Positions 9,455 through 18,867 of a stretch of DNA of 64,000 bases are shown in pieces. Every line of letters starts with the position of its first letter. The first letter of the stretch is position 1. This stretch comes from Clostridiales bacterium FE2011 (GTDB lineage: Bacteria > Bacillota > Clostridia > Christensenellales > Aristaeellaceae). Below the pieces are notes generated by a model. That model was not told the DNA's origin, made no database searches, and saw nothing but the letters and a program-made list of their open reading frames with translations. A program made the translations under genes and the position numbers. The DNA is taken from NCBI GenBank assembly GCA_017569305.1, contig CP069418.1, forward strand, positions 1 to 64,000, in the 5' to 3' direction.

Positions 9455-10491
9455 AAGAAGCATCTTATCGGGCCGCTGAAGCCGAAGTTCCTCTCACCAC
9501 TGTATATATCGGAGGCGGAACGCCTTCTGTTTTATCGCCTTCCCTCTTCAGGAAACTGATCAGAGGGCTGAAAAAAGTATATAACTGGGATTCCGTAATC
9601 GAGTGCACCACAGAGGCAAACCCGGGCACTGTTTCCCCGGAATGGCTTGAATCTGCTGCCAATGAGGGCATCAACAGGATCTCTTTCGGTATGCAGGCCA
9701 GTCAGAATCACCTTTTGTCAACGCTTGGCAGAATCCACCGGAAGGATGAAGTGGCTGCTTCCGTGCGGCTTGCCCATGATTCTGGTATTTCAAATGTAAG
9801 CCTTGATCTGATTTTCGGAATACCCGGCCAAACAGAATCAGACTGGACAGACACACTTGAATATGCATTGTCTTTAGGGCCGCGTCATATCAGTGCATAC
9901 GGTCTTATTCCGGAAGAAGGGACTCCCCTTTTCCGTGATCTTCAGTCAGGTCTTCTTCAGCTTCCGGTTCCGGAAACGGAACGGGCAATGTACGATAAAG
10001 CAGTTCATCTGCTGAGTTCACATGGATTTAACCGGTATGAGATTTCCAATTTTGCGATGAGCGGTTATGAATGCATGCATAATATCGGTTACTGGACACA
10101 GGTACCCTACATCGGTCTTGGTGTTTCAGCTGCTTCCATGACGGGATTAAAATATCTTTCCGACGGAATGACTTACCGCCGGAAAACCAATCCGGACAGT
10201 CTGGAAGACTATTTTGATATGGTTGATATCGGAAGGGCGGATGTACCGGTCGAGGTTGTCTCAACGGAAGAAGCCCGTTTTGAAACAATCATGCTCGGAC
10301 TGAGATTGAATGAGGGGGTTGACGAAAATGACTTCTTCAGGAAACATCACATCTCTTTGGATAAATATCTGGGAATAAAACTTCGCGAAATGGAAAAAAA
10401 CGGATTGATGATCCATGAGGGTAATCACTGGAAAATGACAGAACGAGGTTTTGATATTCAGAATGCCGTTCTTGTGGAATTAATGGATTAG
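9343..10491 (+). CDS. hemW: HemW-type radical SAM heme chaperone (HemN-like)
   Basis: HemW is a radical SAM protein related to coproporphyrinogen III dehydrogenase that binds heme and inserts it into target proteins. The 382-residue protein begins with MELYVHIPFC and carries the cluster motif C10-x3-C14-x2-C17, followed by YIGGGTPS, EANPGT and GIPGQT, and a C-terminal HemN domain. It has Phe after the third Cys-Ser (CSF), typical of HemW rather than true HemN. The start is fixed by the position of the Cys motif, although the nearby GAGGGA site (9331-9336) is modest. It overlaps the ypsA-like gene by 112 nt and is convergent with recG, 8 nt away. Confidence 0.92.
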   Translation: MELYVHIPFCRQKCRYCSFTSFVGKEALHEAYIDYILKEASYRAAEAEVPLTTVYIGGGTPSVLSPSLFRKLIRGLKKVYNWDSVIECTTEANPGTVSPEWLESAANEGINRISFGMQASQNHLLSTLGRIHRKDEVAASVRLAHDSGISNVSLDLIFGIPGQTESDWTDTLEYALSLGPRHISAYGLIPEEGTPLFRDLQSGLLQLPVPETERAMYDKAVHLLSSHGFNRYEISNFAMSGYECMHNIGYWTQVPYIGLGVSAASMTGLKYLSDGMTYRRKTNPDSLEDYFDMVDIGRADVPVEVVSTEEARFETIMLGLRLNEGVDENDFFRKHHISLDKYLGIKLREMEKNGLMIHEGNHWKMTERGFDIQNAVLVELMD

Positions 10492-10499
10492 TCTTGCCG

Positions 10500-12506
10500 T
10501 CAGTTCAGGGCTATTCTCCGCCCTTCTGCTGTAAAATATTCTTCAGCATGCTTCTCGATCACTTCGAGCGCTTTCTTCATTACCGGATTCCGGTGCAATT
10601 GTCTGACACAATCCGTCACTTCTTCCAGCATACGAATATCACCAAACAAAAATCCGTTTCCCGGTTCGCCGGACTGGCGGGTCCCTGCCAGATCTCCGGG
10701 TCCCCGCAGCTCCAGATCTTTTTGTGCGATTACAAATCCATCATTTGTAGAGCAGAATGAATTCAGTTTCTCGGACGGTTCGGCAAACAGAAAACACCAG
10801 CTTTCATCTTTTCCTCTTCCTACCCTGCCGCGAAGCTGATGAAGCTGACTTAACCCGTATCGTTCCGCATTCTCAATAACCATGATCGTTGCATTCGGGT
10901 TGTTGACGCCGACTTCTATCACTGTTGTGGATACGAGTACATCATATTTCCCCTCCACAAACTCATGAAGCACACGGTCTTTTTCTTCTGTTTTCTGAGA
11001 TCCCCATGTCAGCGCAACACGCAGGCCCTGCATCTCATTCTTTCGGAGGCTTTCAAATAATGCCTTTGCGCTGTGCAGCTCAGACTTTTCATCATCTTCT
11101 TCAACCAGAGGACATACGATATAAGCCTGTTTTCCCTTTGCAATCTCCTTTCGCAGGAATTTGTACATATCTTCCCTTTTATGTTCAGGAACGATTCTTG
11201 TCTTGACAGGAATACGTCCCTTGGGCATTTCATCTATGACAGACAAATCAAGATCTCCGTACAGAATCAGCGCAAGTGTCCGCGGAATCGGTGTTGCTGA
11301 CATCACAAGGACATGCGGAAGCGTCTCTTCTGTTTTCCCTTTCATCTGAAGACTGCTTCTCTGATTAACACCAAACCGGTGCTGTTCATCTGTTATAACC
11401 AGGCCGAGATTTCCATATTCCACGTCCCGGCTGATCAATGCATGGGTGCCGAATACCACATCACACTGCCGGTTTTTCAGCTCCTGCAGGATCATTTTCC
11501 TTTCTTTTGTTTTTGTGCTGCCTGTCAGAAGCCTGCATCTGATTCCGGCTGGTTCCAGCGTTTTCCTGGCGTTTTCGTAATGCTGTACTGCAAGGATTTC
11601 TGTCGGCGCCATCATCGTGCTTTGATAACCCGCGGCAGATGCAAGAGAAACAGCACCGAATGCCACAGCTGTTTTTCCGCAGCCTACATCGCCCTGTACA
11701 AGGCGGCTCATGGCAGTGTTTTTCTGCATATCTGTAGCAATATCTTCAAGCACCTTTTTCTGTGCACCTGTTGGTTCAAATCCCTGGGATTTCCAGTACT
11801 GTTCAATCTGCCCTTCGGGAAATTTCATCGGAATGCCAGGCTGTTTCTTTGATCCTGACATGGAAACATAAGCCAGATAAAGAAGAACGCGTTCAAATGA
11901 AAGCCTTCTTCTGGCAATTTTCAGGGCTTCGTAATTATCCGGAAAATGTGCCTGCCTGATCGCATAATTCAGTTCACACAAATGCCATGCAATCCGGAAT
12001 TCAGTCGGAAGTGTTTCCGGGCAGCAGTCATCGACCTGAAAAAGCGCATCAGAGATCAGATTCCTGAAGGTTTTTGCAGGTAATCCTTTTATAGAACGAT
12101 ATACGGGAACAAGCCCCTCATTTTCTGAGGCAAATTTGGGGTTTTGAAGAATCCTTCGGTTATTTCTGATTTGTAGGCGGCCATACAGGCGGATTTGTTG
12201 TCCTTCAGAAAGTGAATTCATGATCCAGGGCGCATTATACCAGCAGACCGGCATTTTTCCGCTTTCGTCCTCTATGGAAACAGTAACTTTCTTCAATCCA
12301 TGAAATACAGAAAGCTTGGGAGACTGCACAACAGTTCCGGAAATAAGCACAGGTCCTTCTTTTTTTGTATTGCATGGAGAAACTGTACTGTAGTCTTCAT
12401 ACCGTTCAGGAAGCGTATACAGCAAATCGCGCAATGAGATGATTCCCATTGCGCGTAATGCTTCTGCTCTTGCAGGTCCGATTCCTGCCATTGCGGTCAG
12501 TTCCAT
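10500..12506 (-). CDS. recG: ATP-dependent DNA helicase RecG
   Basis: RecG is a branched-DNA translocase that remodels stalled replication forks. The 668-residue protein has the N-terminal wedge/OB domain (about 1-230), helicase motif I GDVGCGKT near 270, motif II DEQH (ITDEQHRFG), SATPIPRT, and the C-terminal helicase motifs VSTTVIEVGVNNPN and QLRGRVGRG. It begins 3 nt after fakA with a GTGGAG site, so the two are cotranscribed, as in the Bacillus yloU-yloV-recG region. Confidence 0.97.
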   Translation of the reverse strand: MELTAMAGIGPARAEALRAMGIISLRDLLYTLPERYEDYSTVSPCNTKKEGPVLISGTVVQSPKLSVFHGLKKVTVSIEDESGKMPVCWYNAPWIMNSLSEGQQIRLYGRLQIRNNRRILQNPKFASENEGLVPVYRSIKGLPAKTFRNLISDALFQVDDCCPETLPTEFRIAWHLCELNYAIRQAHFPDNYEALKIARRRLSFERVLLYLAYVSMSGSKKQPGIPMKFPEGQIEQYWKSQGFEPTGAQKKVLEDIATDMQKNTAMSRLVQGDVGCGKTAVAFGAVSLASAAGYQSTMMAPTEILAVQHYENARKTLEPAGIRCRLLTGSTKTKERKMILQELKNRQCDVVFGTHALISRDVEYGNLGLVITDEQHRFGVNQRSSLQMKGKTEETLPHVLVMSATPIPRTLALILYGDLDLSVIDEMPKGRIPVKTRIVPEHKREDMYKFLRKEIAKGKQAYIVCPLVEEDDEKSELHSAKALFESLRKNEMQGLRVALTWGSQKTEEKDRVLHEFVEGKYDVLVSTTVIEVGVNNPNATIMVIENAERYGLSQLHQLRGRVGRGKDESWCFLFAEPSEKLNSFCSTNDGFVIAQKDLELRGPGDLAGTRQSGEPGNGFLFGDIRMLEEVTDCVRQLHRNPVMKKALEVIEKHAEEYFTAEGRRIALN

Positions 12507-12509
12507 GTG

Positions 12510-14180
12510 TTACTCCACAGAGATCAGATAATAATATAAAGGCTGTCCGCCGTTATGATACTCCACATCGCAGTCTCCGTACTGTTCTTCAATCTCTTCT
12601 GCGATGGCTTTCGCATCAGCTTCGGATACATCTGCTCCGTAATAGACGGTGATCAGTTCATCTTCATCCGTAACGATTTCCTTCATCATGTCCAGAACAA
12701 CATCATGAACAGATTGTCCGGAGAATTCAATCTGACCGTTATGAAGCCCGATGATATCTCCCTGTTTGATTTCAATGCCGTTATATTCACTGTCACGGAT
12801 TGCATATGTCACCATTGCGGTCTTTACATGCTGGGCCGCTTCGGTCATGCGCTGCATATTTTCGTCCGGTTCTGCGTCATTCTGGAACGCAATGGCAGCG
12901 GCAATCCCCATCGCAACGTTTTTGGTGGGAATCACACGGACGTCATTGGGTGATAATTCTGCAGCCTGATTTGCGGCAAAAATAACATTTCCGTTATTCG
13001 GAAGAACATAAACGCATTCTGCTTTCACCTGCCGGATAGCGTTCATCAGATCGTCCACGGAAGGATTCATGGTTTGTCCGCCTTCAACAATCTGATCAAC
13101 ATTCAGTTCCTTAAAGAACTGTGAAAAACCGTTTCCTAGAGATACAGCCACAAAACCGTATTTCTTTTCAGGCGTACTGTTTTCTTCCGTTTCTTCCGGA
13201 GCAGCTTCTTCTGTTTTCACGCCTTCTTCCAGAGCACGTTTCATGGCAGCCAGATTATCAATCTTGATTTCGTTGATTTCTGCGAGTTCCACACCATAAT
13301 CCAGGGCAAATCCGGGATTATCCGTATGGACATGAACTTCAGCCCCGTTCAGATCTCCTACTACGGATACGGCATCGCCAATCCGGTTCAGCCTTCTTCT
13401 GAATGAATCGAGATCATGCTCATCGCAGTCCTCACGGAAACATGTCAGTTTGAATGATACACAATAAGTGTATGTAAGATCCTTTGTCAGATCGTGGCAG
13501 TCATCAGAAACTGCCTGTACATCATCTTCCATCAGGGAATCGGCAGCCGTAATGTCCTCTCCTCTGAGAACAGCAGCATAGCCCTGATAAATCAGCATCA
13601 GGCCGCGTCCGCCGGAATCAACAACACCTGCTTGTTTCAGTGCCGGAAGCATATCCGGTGTTTTTTTCAGGATTGCTTCCCCGCTTTTGAGAATGACAGA
13701 AATCAGCTGATCATAATCATCAGGTGCTTTCTGTGCCTGTTTCATTGCATCTTCGGCAACAACCCTTGCAACAGTCAGGATTGTACCTTCTTTGGGTTTC
13801 ATGACGGCTTTATACGCCATCTCAGACCCTTTCATAAGAGCCTCTGCAAACTGAACGGGCGTTATTTTTTCAACACCGTTCAGCGCTTTGGCAAAACCGC
13901 GCAGAAGCTGGCTTGTGATAACACCGGAATTACCGCGGGCACCTTTCAGTGCACCCTTGGCCAATGCGTTTGCAGCTTCATCAGCACGAAGAAATTCCTT
14001 GCTGTTGATCTCTCTTGTGGCAGACTGCATGGTAAGAGACATATTGGTTCCGGTATCTCCGTCCGGAACCGGGAAAACGTTGAGAGCATCAACCGCTTCA
14101 CGGTTTTTTTCCAGAATGGCAGTACCTGCCATTACCATATCACGCAGAAGTAAACCGTCAATCGTTTTAAACTGTATCAA
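12510..14180 (-). CDS. fakA: Fatty acid kinase subunit FakA (DAK2 domain, YloV)
   Basis: FakA is the ATP-binding subunit that phosphorylates fatty acids carried by DegV-type FakB proteins, giving acyl-phosphate for PlsX/PlsY. The 556-residue protein has the DAK2/DhaL nucleotide-binding domain at the N terminus, with the Mg-binding motif FPVPDGDTGTNMS near 36-48, a middle domain, and the C-terminal FakB-binding domain. No fakB is in this window. The start is TTG at 14180, 9 nt after GGAGG; no ATG alternative fits. An acidic linker (residues near 325-345, rich in Glu, Thr and Pro) separates the domains. Confidence 0.93.
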   Translation of the reverse strand: MIQFKTIDGLLLRDMVMAGTAILEKNREAVDALNVFPVPDGDTGTNMSLTMQSATREINSKEFLRADEAANALAKGALKGARGNSGVITSQLLRGFAKALNGVEKITPVQFAEALMKGSEMAYKAVMKPKEGTILTVARVVAEDAMKQAQKAPDDYDQLISVILKSGEAILKKTPDMLPALKQAGVVDSGGRGLMLIYQGYAAVLRGEDITAADSLMEDDVQAVSDDCHDLTKDLTYTYCVSFKLTCFREDCDEHDLDSFRRRLNRIGDAVSVVGDLNGAEVHVHTDNPGFALDYGVELAEINEIKIDNLAAMKRALEEGVKTEEAAPEETEENSTPEKKYGFVAVSLGNGFSQFFKELNVDQIVEGGQTMNPSVDDLMNAIRQVKAECVYVLPNNGNVIFAANQAAELSPNDVRVIPTKNVAMGIAAAIAFQNDAEPDENMQRMTEAAQHVKTAMVTYAIRDSEYNGIEIKQGDIIGLHNGQIEFSGQSVHDVVLDMMKEIVTDEDELITVYYGADVSEADAKAIAEEIEEQYGDCDVEYHNGGQPLYYYLISVE

Positions 14181-14221
14181 AGGAATATTCCTCCGTCATA
14201 CTTAATGGGTCTGTGATCAGC

Positions 14222-14572
14222 TCAAATACGGATCCCTTCAACAGAGATGCTGATTTTCCTGACCTTCACGCCTGTAGTGCTCTCGAGCTTATACCTGACT
14301 GTTTCGATGATTGTTTTACATACCTCTGAAATAGAGATGCCGTATTCAACAATGATGTAAAGATCCACATCAAGCATGTCGCCCACATTCCGGATCTGAA
14401 CACCTTTTGTCAGATTTTCTCTGCCAAGCCATTCAACGATTCCATCGGTTGCTCTCTGTCCAGACATCGCAACGATGCCGTAGCATTCAAGTGCAGCATA
14501 TCCGACCACCTTGAGCATGACGTCTTCAGCAATATAAATTGTGCCGTATTCATTCTTAACTTTACATTCCAT
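14222..14572 (-). CDS. Asp23/Gls24 family envelope stress response protein
   Basis: A 116-residue Asp23/Gls24 (DUF322, YloU-type) protein. In Firmicutes these small proteins are often membrane-proximal and alkaline-stress associated. The family pattern shows in NEYGTIYIAEDVMLKVVG, CYGIVAM, and the VDLYIIVEYG and V-rich strands. The ATG at 14572 has a GGGAGGG site 6 nt upstream; a 21-residue upstream extension in the same frame is rejected. fakA starts 41 nt downstream, matching the conserved yloU-yloV order. Confidence 0.92.
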   Translation of the reverse strand: MECKVKNEYGTIYIAEDVMLKVVGYAALECYGIVAMSGQRATDGIVEWLGRENLTKGVQIRNVGDMLDVDLYIIVEYGISISEVCKTIIETVRYKLESTTGVKVRKISISVEGIRI

Positions 14573-14646
14573 GTGTTTCCCTCCCGCATTATACCGTGGC
14601 AGGTTTAAATGGATCCTTTCAGGAATACCATACAAAGGACCATAAA

Positions 14647-14675
14647 ATTATACAGTATATTGCAAATTTTATCAA
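14647..14675 (-). promoter_or_regulatory. Sigma-A promoter for Asp23-fakA-recG
   Basis: On the minus strand TTGATA (14670-14675) and TATAAT (14647-14652) are 17 bp apart, about 75 nt before the Asp23 start codon. Confidence 0.75.
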
Positions 14676-14742
14676 GTGCCGCCCCCGATCAGACGACCCC
14701 CCAGACTCATTTGTAATTATGGTATTCTATCCTTTATTTTCC

Positions 14743-14771
14743 TTGACAATCCTTCCCTTTTTGAACATAAT
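14743..14771 (+). promoter_or_regulatory. Sigma-A promoter for the Tyr T-box operon
   Basis: TTGACA (14743-14748) and CATAAT (14766-14771) are separated by 17 bp. The expected transcript start near 14778 is just before T-box stem I. Confidence 0.8.
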
Positions 14772-14777
14772 AGTATG

Positions 14778-15003
14778 GCAATGAAGGGAAGAGTAAGCTG
14801 ATTTTTGTATTGCAGAGAGCTTCCGGATGGTGCAAGGAAGTATACGGTATCAGTTGAAGTACATCCCGGAGCAGTCTCCTGAACGCGGTTACCCGTTATT
14901 AAGGTGTACACGGTGCGCCGTCTACAGCGCGTTAAAGAGCAGGCTTTCAGTCTGCTGAATGGAAGTGGTACCGCGGTTTTCGCCTTCCGGCGAAAGCCGT
15001 TTT
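14778..15003 (+). promoter_or_regulatory. T-box riboswitch leader, tyrosine-specific (UAC specifier)
   Basis: This stretch is a T-box leader that senses uncharged tRNA. Stem I pairs GGGA (14786-14789) with TCCC (14864-14867) and CTGAT (14798-14802) with ATCAG (14849-14853), leaving an internal loop with the AGAGTAAG side and a GAAG-TAC-A side. The specifier is TAC at 14860-14862, a Tyr codon. The conserved antiterminator T-box (AATGGAAGTGGTACCGCGG) lies at 14958-14976; its TGGT bulge at 14966-14969 fits a tRNA ending in A73-CCA, as tRNA-Tyr does. The transcript ends in a terminator at 14974-15003. tyrS downstream agrees with the specificity. Confidence 0.93.
14974..15003 (+). terminator. T-box intrinsic terminator
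   Basis: An 11-bp stem (14974-14984 with 14989-14999, one G-T pair) with a TTCC loop is followed by TTTT. Its left arm shares CGG with the T-box sequence, so the antiterminator and terminator are mutually exclusive. Confidence 0.9.
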
Positions 15004-15034
15004 CATTTATTTTAGTAAGGAGGAATTGTTAATC

Positions 15035-16216
15035 ATGGACATCTCCGAAGTCAGGTTTGCCCACAGGTTTGATCAGGTCACCGGCAGCGCAATCCGTGAA
15101 ATATTCAAAGTTATCGCGCAGCCTGGAATGATCTCCTTTGCCGGCGGCAATCCTTCACTTGAAGCCCTGCCTGATCAGCAGGTCAGCGAACTGGCCCAGT
15201 ATGTGCTTGCACATGACGGCAAGGCGATTCTGCAGTATGGTGCGACGGAAGGTTATCCTCCTTTTGTTGAAAGTCTGAAATCCTATGTTGAAGACCAGCT
15301 TGGAGTAAGCATACCGGCTGTTCTCCCCGTAACGGGTTCGACGCAGGCAATGGATCTCCTTTGCAAAGCTCTGCTTGATCCGGGTGATACCGTTCTTGTG
15401 GAAAATCCTTCTTTCCTTGGAAATCTTCAGTGCCTTAAACTGTATCAGGCAAACCTGGTTACCGTTGAAAGCGATGAGGATGGGCTGATTCCTGATGATC
15501 TTGAACTGAAAATCAAAAAGTATCATCCCAAGCTGCTTTATACGATTCCAACATTCCAGAACCCAACCGGAAAAACACTGCCCGATTCCAGACGCAGGGC
15601 TGTTGCCGATCTCGCCAACAAATATGGTATGGTTGTTGCGGAGGATGATCCTTATCGTGATCTGCGATATGAAGGCGAGAAAGTCAGAGCCATCAAATCC
15701 TATGATCAGAATGGCTGGGTTATGTTCCTTGGCAGTTTCAGCAAAACCATTTCACCGGGGCTTCGTATCGGATATATTGCCGGCGATGCCGGAATCATCC
15801 GGAAGTGCACCATCGGCAAGCAATCCACGGATGTTCACTCCGCCAATCTGAATCAGGCTGTTGTGGATCAATATCTTCGCAGGAATCTTCTACCCGATCA
15901 TATCAGCAGCATCTGTAAAGGATATGGAGCGAAAATGCATCAAATGCTTCAGTATCTGGATCAGTTCCCGGATGGAGTCTCTTTTACAAGACCCCAGGGA
16001 GGTTTATTCATCTGGGCCGAATTGCCCGAACACATTGATACGGTCAATCTTCTGTCCAAAGCGGTGGAACGTAAAGTCGCCTATGTTCCCGGCACTTATT
16101 TCTGTGCCGACGGCGGTCATATGAATACTTTGCGTCTTAACTTCTCCAACAGCACCCCACAGCAGATCGAGACCGGCATGAGTATATTGAACGACCTGAT
16201 TAAATCCATATTATAA
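15035..16216 (+). CDS. PLP-dependent aminotransferase (class I/II), probably aromatic amino acid
   Basis: A 393-residue fold-type I aminotransferase in the group that includes 2-aminoadipate and MocR-like aminotransferases. Visible are SFAGGNPSLEALP near the N terminus, YGATEGYPPF, TGSTQAMDLL, NPTG (about 178-181), the AEDDPYRDL region, and the PLP lysine in SFSKTISPGLRIGY. Placement under a tyrosine T-box, directly ahead of tyrS, suggests it makes or consumes tyrosine or phenylalanine by transamination; this is inference from regulation. The ATG at 15035 is 11 nt from TAAGGAGG; a TTG at 15026 is too close to the site. Only 14 nt separate it from tyrS. Confidence 0.88.
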   Translation: MDISEVRFAHRFDQVTGSAIREIFKVIAQPGMISFAGGNPSLEALPDQQVSELAQYVLAHDGKAILQYGATEGYPPFVESLKSYVEDQLGVSIPAVLPVTGSTQAMDLLCKALLDPGDTVLVENPSFLGNLQCLKLYQANLVTVESDEDGLIPDDLELKIKKYHPKLLYTIPTFQNPTGKTLPDSRRRAVADLANKYGMVVAEDDPYRDLRYEGEKVRAIKSYDQNGWVMFLGSFSKTISPGLRIGYIAGDAGIIRKCTIGKQSTDVHSANLNQAVVDQYLRRNLLPDHISSICKGYGAKMHQMLQYLDQFPDGVSFTRPQGGLFIWAELPEHIDTVNLLSKAVERKVAYVPGTYFCADGGHMNTLRLNFSNSTPQQIETGMSILNDLIKSIL

Positions 16217-16230
16217 AGGAGTAATTAAAC

Positions 16231-17460
16231 ATGGAACATATTCTTGATATTCTGAAAGAACGCGGCTTTATTGCCCAGTTGACCTTTGAGGACGAACTCT
16301 ACGAACAGCTCAAAACCCCCACCACTTTCTATGTTGGTTTTGATCCGACTGCAGACAGTCTTCATATCGGACACTATATTCCGATTATGGCTATGGCCCA
16401 TATGCAGCGAGCCGGCCACAAGCCGATCGCCCTGATGGGCGGAGGGACTGCCATGATCGGTGATCCTTCCGGAAAAACAGATATGCGCAAAATGCTTACA
16501 GTGGAAACCATAGATCAGAATGTGGAATGCATCAAAAAGCAGATGTCACGTTTCCTGGATTTTTCTGATAACAAAGCGCTGATTGTCAATAACGGAGACT
16601 GGCTTCGCCATCTGAATTTTATTGACTTTATGAGGGATATAGGCTCCCAGTTCTCAGTGAACAGAATGCTCACCGCTGAATGTTACAAAGCCAGAATGGC
16701 TACTGAAAACGGCCTGAGTTTCCTTGAGTTTACCTACATGCTGATGCAGAGCTATGATTTCCTCGAACTGTTCCACCGCTATGGATGCCGTCTTGAAATG
16801 GGCGGCAATGACCAGTGGAGCAACATGCTCGGCGGCGCCGATCTTGTCCGGAAAAAGGAAAACGAGAAAGCATTTGCCTGTACTTTCCAGCTGCTTCTGA
16901 CACATGACGGCAGAAAAATGGGCAAAACAGAAGCAGGAGCACTTTGGCTTGATCCGGTCAAAACCTCACCTTACAACTTCTACCAGTACTGGAGAAATGT
17001 CGACGATAAGGATGTTGAAAAATGTCTTGCGCTCCTGACTTTCCTGCCTATGGATGAAGTGCGGCGGCTGGTGGCGCTGAAGGACGCAGAAATCAACGAA
17101 GCTAAAAAAGTGCTCGCCTACGAAGTGACAAAGCTTGTTCACGGAGAAGATGAAGCCAGGAATGCCGCTGCCGCTGCGGAGGCGTTGTTCGGAGGCGGAG
17201 CCGCTGCTTCCAATGTGCCCACACTGGAAATAACGTCTGACGAATGGTCTCAGGATGCCAGAATCTCCACCCTTCTTGTCAGATCAGGCCTTTGCAAAAG
17301 CCAGAGTGATGCCAGGAAACAGATTGAACAGAATGCTGTTTCAATCAATGATGTAAAAATCAGTGATCCTGCCGCGGTCCTGACAAAGGATCAGCTTGGA
17401 GAAGACGGCGCCATGCTGAAAAAGGGTAAGAAGGGATTCTGCCGTATCATTGTATTATGA
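16231..17460 (+). CDS. tyrS: Tyrosyl-tRNA synthetase
   Basis: A 409-residue class I synthetase that charges tRNA-Tyr. The HIGH motif is H45-I-G-H48 in SLHIGHYIP, and the KMSKS counterpart is K229-M-G-K-T233. A C-terminal S4 RNA-binding domain spans about 340-405. GGAG at 16218-16221 gives a good ribosome binding site. The leader upstream makes expression responsive to uncharged tRNA-Tyr. The last base pairs overlap the start of the next gene (ATGA). Confidence 0.98.
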   Translation: MEHILDILKERGFIAQLTFEDELYEQLKTPTTFYVGFDPTADSLHIGHYIPIMAMAHMQRAGHKPIALMGGGTAMIGDPSGKTDMRKMLTVETIDQNVECIKKQMSRFLDFSDNKALIVNNGDWLRHLNFIDFMRDIGSQFSVNRMLTAECYKARMATENGLSFLEFTYMLMQSYDFLELFHRYGCRLEMGGNDQWSNMLGGADLVRKKENEKAFACTFQLLLTHDGRKMGKTEAGALWLDPVKTSPYNFYQYWRNVDDKDVEKCLALLTFLPMDEVRRLVALKDAEINEAKKVLAYEVTKLVHGEDEARNAAAAAEALFGGGAAASNVPTLEITSDEWSQDARISTLLVRSGLCKSQSDARKQIEQNAVSINDVKISDPAAVLTKDQLGEDGAMLKKGKKGFCRIIVL

Positions 17461-18095
17461 CAGAATCATATATCACCGTTTCCGGGTTTTCCTGCGAAGA
17501 AATAATCATCAATAAAAGTCGTTTTATTGGTTATGCTGCCCCATGCAGTTCGGAAAATGAAGTTCTCTCATTTCTTCAAAACATCAGGGATGAGCATAAA
17601 ACTGCCACGCATCATTGCTATGCGTATATTATCGGTGAAAACTGCGGGATCATGAGATACAGTGATGATGGTGAACCTGGCGGTACCGCAGGATTACCCA
17701 TCATGGATGTGATGAGAACAAAAAGTATAGTTAACTGCTGTATTGTCGTTGTACGATATTTTGGCGGCACGCTGCTCGGTACCGGAGGACTTGTCCGCGC
17801 ATACACGCAGAGCGCGCAGGCAGCTCTCGCAGCATCTGGTATTGTCAGGATGGAAAAAACGTCATTCTATCGGTGCACACTTCCCTATTCCGCCTGGGAC
17901 AGATTTCGCTATGCAGCTGATCATCTGCCTGTAAAATTGGAGAACATTGAATATGGCAGTTCAATCTGTTTTCGTCTTGCATTACGTTCTTCAGAAAGTC
18001 AAAGCCTGCTGCCCCGTTTATCCGATGCAGCAGACCGGGCACTGGACTGCATTCCCGACGATGAATCCTATGATGCCTGGGAAACAGAGACATGA
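17457..18095 (+). CDS. YigZ/IMPACT family protein
   Basis: A 212-residue YigZ family protein. The N-terminal UPF0029 (IMPACT) domain carries the signature [23 protein letters not shown], and [20 protein letters not shown]; a C-terminal DUF1949 domain follows from about 135. Eukaryotic IMPACT modulates Gcn2, and the bacterial function is not settled. It overlaps tyrS by 4 nt and is followed by a terminator, so it is the last gene of the Tyr T-box operon. Confidence 0.93.
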   Translation: MTESYITVSGFSCEEIIINKSRFIGYAAPCSSENEVLSFLQNIRDEHKTATHHCYAYIIGENCGIMRYSDDGEPGGTAGLPIMDVMRTKSIVNCCIVVVRYFGGTLLGTGGLVRAYTQSAQAALAASGIVRMEKTSFYRCTLPYSAWDRFRYAADHLPVKLENIEYGSSICFRLALRSSESQSLLPRLSDAADRALDCIPDDESYDAWETET

Positions 18096-18096
18096 G

Positions 18097-18124
18097 AAAA
18101 GCGCTGTCTTTTGACAGCGCTTTT
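18097..18124. terminator. Bidirectional terminator between YigZ and deoD
   Basis: A perfect 12-bp stem, AAAAGCGCTGTC (18097-18108) with its complement (18113-18124), around a TTTT loop. It ends 2 nt from the deoD stop and serves both strands. Confidence 0.85.
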
Positions 18125-18126
18125 CT

Positions 18127-18837
18127 TCAGATTAAAGCCAATCCAAGTTCCATCATATTCCTGAATCCGGTCTGCCTGTCTTCTGCCGGCAGTTCTTCGC
18201 CTGTGACCAGGCTGTCCGAAATGGAACATATCGCAAGCGCGTTCTTTCCGGCTCTTGCAGCGTTCATATAAAGTGCGGCCGCTTCCATCTCCACCGCCAG
18301 AACACCCAGTCTGGACAGTGTTTCCGTCTGGCTTGCATCAGAATAAAAAGCATCTGACGAAAACAGCGGTCCGCAAACCACATTGCACGGAAGCTTTTCT
18401 GCATATGCCATCGCCTTTGACAAAAGTTCATAGCTGCAGCATGGCGCAGCGTTTCCTTTGAATCCGAAACTGTTGATATAGCCGGAATCCGTATAAGCGC
18501 TCATTGCAATCACAATATCCTTGAGCTTCAGTTTGGGTGAAATTGCTCCCGCAGAACCTATACGGATAATATTCTTTACATCATAAAAATTGAACAGTTC
18601 ATAGGAGTATATACCGATAGACGGACAACCCATACCGCTGGCCATGACCGATACTCTTTTCCCTTTATAATATCCGGTATATCCCTGTACGTTCCGGACA
18701 TTATTCACCAGTTCTGCTTTTTCAAGATACTGTTCTGCAATAAACTTTGCCCTGAGCGGATCCCCAGGCATAAGCACTGTTTCGGCAAAGGCGCCAGCAG
18801 GAGCATTGATATGAGGGGTCGGAATGTTGGATGACAT
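18127..18837 (-). CDS. deoD: Purine-nucleoside phosphorylase DeoD-type
   Basis: A 236-residue hexameric-type purine nucleoside phosphorylase, cleaving purine (deoxy)nucleosides with phosphate to free base and (deoxy)ribose-1-phosphate for salvage. Family features are the N-terminal PTPHI, VLMPGDPLRAKFIAEQYL, GMGCPSIGIYSYEL, GSAGAI, VEMEAAALY, and the catalytic SISDSLV region. Start ATG 18837 is 10 nt after GGAGG. It lies 30 nt downstream of a TetR regulator, with which it may be transcribed. Confidence 0.95.
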   Translation of the reverse strand: MSSNIPTPHINAPAGAFAETVLMPGDPLRAKFIAEQYLEKAELVNNVRNVQGYTGYYKGKRVSVMASGMGCPSIGIYSYELFNFYDVKNIIRIGSAGAISPKLKLKDIVIAMSAYTDSGYINSFGFKGNAAPCCSYELLSKAMAYAEKLPCNVVCGPLFSSDAFYSDASQTETLSRLGVLAVEMEAAALYMNAARAGKNALAICSISDSLVTGEELPAEDRQTGFRNMMELGLALI

Positions 18838-18867
18838 AATTCATTTTCCTCCTTTTTTTCTGTTATT

